From contig JAMCWI010000104.1 in the NCBI GenBank assembly GCA_023481335.1, forward strand, positions 1-9,192: DNA of 9,192 nt, read 5' to 3'. The position numbers and the translations under genes were made by a program. Positions within the stretch are counted from its first letter, which is position 1. Each line of letters starts with the position of its first letter. Shown here in pieces: positions 6,218 to 9,192 of this stretch. A model generated the notes under the pieces. The model saw nothing but the letters and a program-made list of their open reading frames with translations, did no database searches and was not told the origin of the DNA. Source of the DNA: Bacillota bacterium. GTDB lineage: Bacteria; Bacillota; Desulfotomaculia; Desulfotomaculales; Desulfotomaculaceae.

Positions 6218-6246
6218 TACTGCCATAGATAAAAAAATTATGTCAA
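6218..6246 (-). promoter_or_regulatory. Candidate promoter of the polyferredoxin-oxidoreductase operon
   Basis: On the - strand an exact TTGACA (6246-6241) is followed, after an 18-nt spacer containing seven consecutive Ts, by CAGTAT (6223-6218 region), a weak -10. This would put the start of transcription about 40 nt before the polyferredoxin ATG. It lies just downstream of the terminator of the flavin reductase, as expected for a new transcription unit. The -35 is convincing, the -10 is not. Confidence 0.35.
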
Positions 6247-6262
6247 CACCTCAAAAAGATGA

Positions 6263-6280
6263 TAGCCCCCTATGGGGCTA
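6263..6280 (-). terminator. Terminator of the flavin oxidoreductase gene
   Basis: TAGCCCC (6263-6269) pairs with GGGGCTA (6274-6280) as a 7-bp stem with a CTAT loop. On the - strand it lies 23 nt beyond the stop of the reductase gene and is followed by TCATCTTTTTG. The GC-rich stem and offset T-run fit a short Rho-independent terminator. Confidence 0.6.
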
Positions 6281-6303
6281 AAACATTTGTCAGGCAACCC
6301 GGA

Positions 6304-7419
6304 TTATTTCGCTTTCAGCTCCTTATTTACAGCACAGATCAAACCACCCCGGGCAATGCCTTTAAAGCAGGAGTTGCAGTAGATGCATTGATCGGGTAAA
6401 AGGCCTTGCTTTACTTTGTTGGGCCAGTTGGGGTCCGCAATCAGGCTCCTGCCCAGGCCCACCAGATCACAATCCCCATTTACCTTAGCAGGGACCGCCA
6501 CTTCCGGATGATTCAATTTGCCAACGGCAATAACCGGGATTTTAACCGTCTTTTTTACCTGGCGGGCATAGTCTAAAAAGCTGCCGTGTTGATGGTCTTT
6601 GCCCGGAGCCGAGGTGGCGGGTATGGCTGCAACCCCTACTAAAGAGGGAACCTCTACCTCCAGGGCAGAAACATGCAGCACGTCTGCGCCCGCAGCTTCG
6701 AAAATCCCGGCCAGTTCTATGGCATCGGCGGTATCCAGCCCCTGATCGCCGTATTCTTTACCGTTGAAACGAACACCGAGAATCAGGTCATTGCCCAATT
6801 TCTCCCGGATCCCTTTCAGGATGTCAACCACAATTTTGGCCCTGTTTGCATTAGAACCGCCGTATTCATCGGTGCGCCGGTTCATAATGGGGGATAGAAA
6901 AGAACTTAACAGGTAACCGTGGGCAGCATGAAGCTCCACGCCGTCATAGCCGGCCTGTTTTGCCCGCACGGCTGCGGTGACAAAACTCTCCACCACATGC
7001 CCGATGTCTTCTTTCGACAGCTCATAGACAGGTTCATCCTTAAAGAAGGGAATTGCCGAGGGTGACACCGGCATTTCACCTAAAAAGGCAGCCCTGCCCC
7101 GGGGGCCGGAATGGGCCAGTTGAATAAAGACCGCCACGCCGTTGTCTTTGCAAATCTTGGTGATGCCACCCAAGGCAGCAACAGATTCTTCAGTGAAGAT
7201 TCCCATGGATTGGGGGGTTAGTTTGCCTCTGGGGTCCACCACACCCGGTTCCATAATAACGGTGCCTACGCCGCCTTCGGCCCGCTGCCGGTAGTAGTCC
7301 GCCAATTTGGCTGTAACCTCAGCATTATCGGTGGCAAAGCTGGTGGTGGTTGGTGTAAAAACAAACCTGTTCTTGAGTTCCTTCCCTGCTAAGGTAAATG
7401 GGGTAAAAAGAAGATTCAT
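6304..7419 (-). CDS. Old Yellow Enzyme-family NADH:flavin oxidoreductase with Fe-S motif
   Basis: An FMN TIM-barrel ene-reductase of 371 aa. Family signatures are FTLAGKELKNRFVFTPTTT (8-26), IQLAHSGPRGR (99-109), VELHAAHGYLLSSFLSP (161-177) with NRRTDEYGGS (180-189), LGVRFNG (214-220) and VGLGRSLIADP (320-330). The C-terminus has Cys345, 348, 351 and 362 (CIYCNSC ... ICAVN), the [4Fe-4S] site of the dienoyl-CoA/enoate/trimethylamine dehydrogenase subgroup. Those enzymes usually run on into an FAD/NAD domain of about 300 aa; that part is absent, so electrons must come from another protein. The substrate is unknown, probably an alpha,beta-unsaturated carbonyl or acid. I chose ATG 7419 with GGAGTGAGG 9-4 nt upstream; the longer GTG start (7428) would sit on the ribosome site. 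It has its own promoter and terminator. Confidence 0.88.
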   Translation of the reverse strand: MNLLFTPFTLAGKELKNRFVFTPTTTSFATDNAEVTAKLADYYRQRAEGGVGTVIMEPGVVDPRGKLTPQSMGIFTEESVAALGGITKICKDNGVAVFIQLAHSGPRGRAAFLGEMPVSPSAIPFFKDEPVYELSKEDIGHVVESFVTAAVRAKQAGYDGVELHAAHGYLLSSFLSPIMNRRTDEYGGSNANRAKIVVDILKGIREKLGNDLILGVRFNGKEYGDQGLDTADAIELAGIFEAAGADVLHVSALEVEVPSLVGVAAIPATSAPGKDHQHGSFLDYARQVKKTVKIPVIAVGKLNHPEVAVPAKVNGDCDLVGLGRSLIADPNWPNKVKQGLLPDQCIYCNSCFKGIARGGLICAVNKELKAK

Positions 7420-7439
7420 TGTCCTCACTCCAATCTATA

Positions 7440-7468
7440 ATTATAAAAACCTATGAAGTATTCACCAA
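7440..7468 (-). promoter_or_regulatory. Promoter of the flavin oxidoreductase gene
   Basis: On the - strand TTGGTG (7468-7463) is followed by a 17-nt spacer and an exact TATAAT (7445-7440). A start near 7433 would leave a short leader of about 14 nt that begins almost at the GGAG ribosome site. The perfect -10 and ideal spacing are good; the -35 matches only its first three bases. Confidence 0.5.
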
Positions 7469-7545
7469 TCTGTGGTTCTTCTTCATGCCTAAAACAGGAG
7501 ATGGTAAGAGGTTCCATTGTTTTTGCCCTATCCAATTGTATATGC

Positions 7546-7577
7546 AGCCCCGGAGTGGTAGAACAATCCCCGGGGCT
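7546..7577 (-). terminator. Hairpin after asnS, possible terminator
   Basis: AGCCCCGG (7546-7553) pairs with CCGGGGCT (7570-7577) around a 16-nt loop, 12 nt beyond the asnS stop on the - strand. There is no T-run after it in that direction (GCATATACAATTGG follows), although on the + strand TTCTTTTTC follows. It may be a weak or Rho-assisted terminator or an mRNA 3' stabiliser. The rest of 7420-7589 holds only the flavin reductase promoter. Confidence 0.4.
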
Positions 7578-7589
7578 TGGGTTCTTTTT

Positions 7590-8888
7590 CTATGGGTATA
7601 CCCGGTACAGCATCCGTGGATAGGGTATGGTTTCTCTGACGTGATCCAATTTGCAAATCCAGGCCACGGTACGCTCCAGCCCCAGGCCAAATCCGGAGTG
7701 GGGTACGCTGCCGTAACGCCGTAAATCAAGATACCACTCAAAGGCTTCCTTGGGCAGTTTATGGTCTTCAATTCTCTGCTCCAGCAGTTTCAGGTCATCC
7801 AGGCGCTGGCCGCCGCCAATCATTTCTCCGTAACCCTCCGGGGCAATCAAATCCGCCCCCAGCACCACATTGGGGTTCTCCGGGTCGGGTTTCATATAGA
7901 AGGCTTTAATTTCAGTGGGGAAACGATGGATAAAGACCGGTGCATCAAAGCTTTCGGAGATAATGGTTTCGTGGGGGGCACCAAAATCCTCACCCCACTG
8001 AAATTCCTCTCCCTTGCTCTTAAGAAGTTCCACAGCCTCGGTATAGCTGAGGCGGGGGAAGGGCAGTTTGACGGCTTCCAGTTTGCTGATATCACGCCCT
8101 AGGAACTCCAGATCCTGCCGCCGGTGCTCCAGCACCCGCTGCACAATGAAATACACCAATTCTTCCTGCAGCTTCATATTGTCTTCGTGATCAAAGAAGG
8201 CTGCTTCTGCCTCGATCATCCAAAATTCCATCAGGTGCCGGCGTGTCTTGGATTTTTCAGCCCGGAAGGTGGGCCCAAAGCAGTACATGCGACCCACCGC
8301 CATGGCAGAGGCTTCGTTGTACAGCTGGCCGCTTTGGGATAAGAAGGCCTTCTCCCCATGGTAGTCCAACTCAAATAAGGTGGTGGTCCCTTCACAGGCC
8401 GCCGGGGTGATGATGGGGCTGTCCACCAAAGTAAAGTCATTTTGGTGGAAGAAGTCCCTGGCGGCTTGTTCAATTTCTGCCCGAATTCTTAAAATGGCGT
8501 TTTGTCTGGGTGTTCTCATCCACAGGTGGCGGCGATCCATGAGGAAGTCCACACCGTGCTCTTTGTGGGAAATGGGGTATTCCTCCGCCAGGCTGATAAT
8601 CTCCAGGCCTGTCACTGTCAGTTCATAGCCCCCCACGGAGCGGGGTTCTTCGCGGACAATTCCCTTCACCCGCAGGGCGGATTCCTGGGTGATGTCCTTG
8701 GCCATATCAAAAAGTTCCGGGGCTTCCTTTTTTACCAGAACCCCCTGAACCAATCCGGTACCATCCCGTAAAATAAGAAACTGAATTTTGCCCGAGGAGC
8801 GTTTGTTGTATAACCATCCCTGAAGGGTTACTTCTTCGTCCACATGTTTTCCTAAATGCTTAATCAATGTACCCTGTATCAACTTCAC
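7590..8888 (-). CDS. asnS: Asparaginyl-tRNA synthetase
   Basis: A cytoplasmic class IIb synthetase that charges tRNA-Asn (432 aa, normal length). An N-terminal OB-fold anticodon-binding domain (about 1-105: VTLQGWLYNKRSSGKIQFLILRDG) precedes the catalytic domain. This carries EGTTTLFELDY (166-176), motif 2 with FGPTFRAEKSKTRRHLMEFW (204-223), and motif 3 GFGLGLER (399-406). The tail IPYPRMLYRVYP is typical of AsnRS and differs from AspRS, which also has a long insertion missing here. The start is uncertain: GTG 8888 has GGGGTGA directly against it, whereas TTG 8882, two codons in, has the better 9-nt spacing from GGGG. The leader is too short for a T-box riboswitch. It is presumably housekeeping and independent of its neighbours. 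Confidence 0.95.
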   Translation of the reverse strand: MKLIQGTLIKHLGKHVDEEVTLQGWLYNKRSSGKIQFLILRDGTGLVQGVLVKKEAPELFDMAKDITQESALRVKGIVREEPRSVGGYELTVTGLEIISLAEEYPISHKEHGVDFLMDRRHLWMRTPRQNAILRIRAEIEQAARDFFHQNDFTLVDSPIITPAACEGTTTLFELDYHGEKAFLSQSGQLYNEASAMAVGRMYCFGPTFRAEKSKTRRHLMEFWMIEAEAAFFDHEDNMKLQEELVYFIVQRVLEHRRQDLEFLGRDISKLEAVKLPFPRLSYTEAVELLKSKGEEFQWGEDFGAPHETIISESFDAPVFIHRFPTEIKAFYMKPDPENPNVVLGADLIAPEGYGEMIGGGQRLDDLKLLEQRIEDHKLPKEAFEWYLDLRRYGSVPHSGFGLGLERTVAWICKLDHVRETIPYPRMLYRVYP

Positions 8889-8955
8889 TCACCCCAAGTT
8901 TACAATGTTTTCCTCAATAATATTATCATTCTCTTAGGTGTTAAATCTATACAAA

Positions 8956-8961
8956 ATTATA
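8956..8961 (-). promoter_or_regulatory. Candidate -10 element before asnS
   Basis: An exact TATAAT on the - strand lies in the 96-nt gap between the small membrane protein gene and asnS, about 70 nt before the GTG. No good -35 is found 16-19 nt upstream (the best is TCTCAT), so asnS may instead be partly read through from the upstream gene. AT-rich DNA makes a chance match likely. Confidence 0.28.
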
Positions 8962-8984
8962 AGAAGATCCGGGCTTTTATGAGA

Positions 8985-9152
8985 TTAATTGTTTTTCATC
9001 TTTTCTGCGATTTCCTTCATAGAAACAGCCAGGGATTCATGGGCTTTCGCCAGTTTCCACAGGACCAGGGCAATAAAAACAGCAAGCACAAGGGGTATGG
9101 CCATAAACAAAATGTAAAGAATTGAAGCGGTCATAGGACCCATCCACATCAT
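8985..9152 (-). CDS. Small single-span membrane protein, 55 aa, unknown
   Basis: A short gene with a clear start: AAAGGAGA lies about 8 nt before ATG 9152 (a second ATG follows directly), and the frame closes at TAA 8985-8987. The protein begins MMWMGPMTASILYILFMAIP and continues as one strong hydrophobic helix (about residues 9-32, to ALVLWKL). It then has a charged, probably cytosolic amphipathic tail (AKAHESLAVSMKEIAEKMKNN). No family is recognised; such proteins occur beside housekeeping genes in clostridia. It precedes asnS on the same strand by about 96 nt. The good ribosome site and clean membrane-helix plus tail architecture support a real gene. The 40 nt upstream (9153-9192) show only its ribosome site. 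Confidence 0.65.
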   Translation of the reverse strand: MMWMGPMTASILYILFMAIPLVLAVFIALVLWKLAKAHESLAVSMKEIAEKMKNN

Positions 9153-9192
9153 CGTTGAACATCTCCTTTCTATTCCCCTAGTTGAAACTTCG

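Noticed and set aside
7419..7771. Open frames on both strands over the asnS 3' end and the following gap
   Set aside because: They cover promoter and hairpin DNA or shift-frame asnS and show no protein family features.
8889..8984. T-box riboswitch upstream of asnS
   Set aside because: Only about 96 nt separate the genes, with no T-box consensus, stem I or terminator hairpin.

Overview
The window joins the late end of a prophage (about 1-4283, all genes on +) to a block of host chromosome (about 4283-9192, all genes on -). The strong GGAGG-type ribosome sites, the GTG and TTG starts, an asparaginyl-tRNA synthetase, a tungsten-type aldehyde oxidoreductase operon and a flavin/Fe-S reductase suggest an anaerobic Firmicute. 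A Desulfotomaculum/Peptococcaceae-like clostridium is a good guess, but that is inference from gene content and not proven.

Prophage part. The C-terminus of a baseplate J-like protein (1-194) is followed with almost no gaps by a P2 gpI/YmfQ-like baseplate protein (195-821), a small conserved tail protein (835-1278) and a tail fibre (1278-2543) that turns visibly AT-rich from about 1600. Next is an Ig-like phage gene broken by three consecutive in-frame stops (2556-2993), a 69-aa hypothetical protein, and a glucosaminidase-type endolysin (3256-4137). The first 78 codons of the endolysin are perfectly duplicated in tandem. No holin-like membrane protein is visible.

Junction. A strong hairpin terminator (4159-4188) and an AT-rich stretch with tandem TTTTTTGC repeats separate the endolysin from the 3' end of an aldehyde ferredoxin oxidoreductase gene. 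That gene stops right after its fourth cluster cysteine, roughly 110 residues short of the family length. The simplest reading is that the prophage inserted into this gene and carried its 3' end to the far, unseen side of the prophage.

Host part, read right to left on the - strand. A 55-aa single-span membrane protein (8985-9152) comes first, then asnS (7590-8888), then a stand-alone Old Yellow Enzyme-type NADH:flavin oxidoreductase with a C-terminal Fe-S cysteine cluster (6304-7419) and its own promoter and terminator. Last is a two-gene operon made of a 16-cysteine polyferredoxin (5754-6170, AorA-like) and the truncated tungsten oxidoreductase (4283-5764, AorB-like). The last two genes overlap by 11 bp and probably encode subunits of one aldehyde/carboxylate redox enzyme.

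No CRISPR array, tRNA, rRNA, transposase or integrase is visible. I see no clearly new multi-gene system. The unusual points are the broken host oxidoreductase, the fresh endolysin duplication and the triple-stop tail gene.
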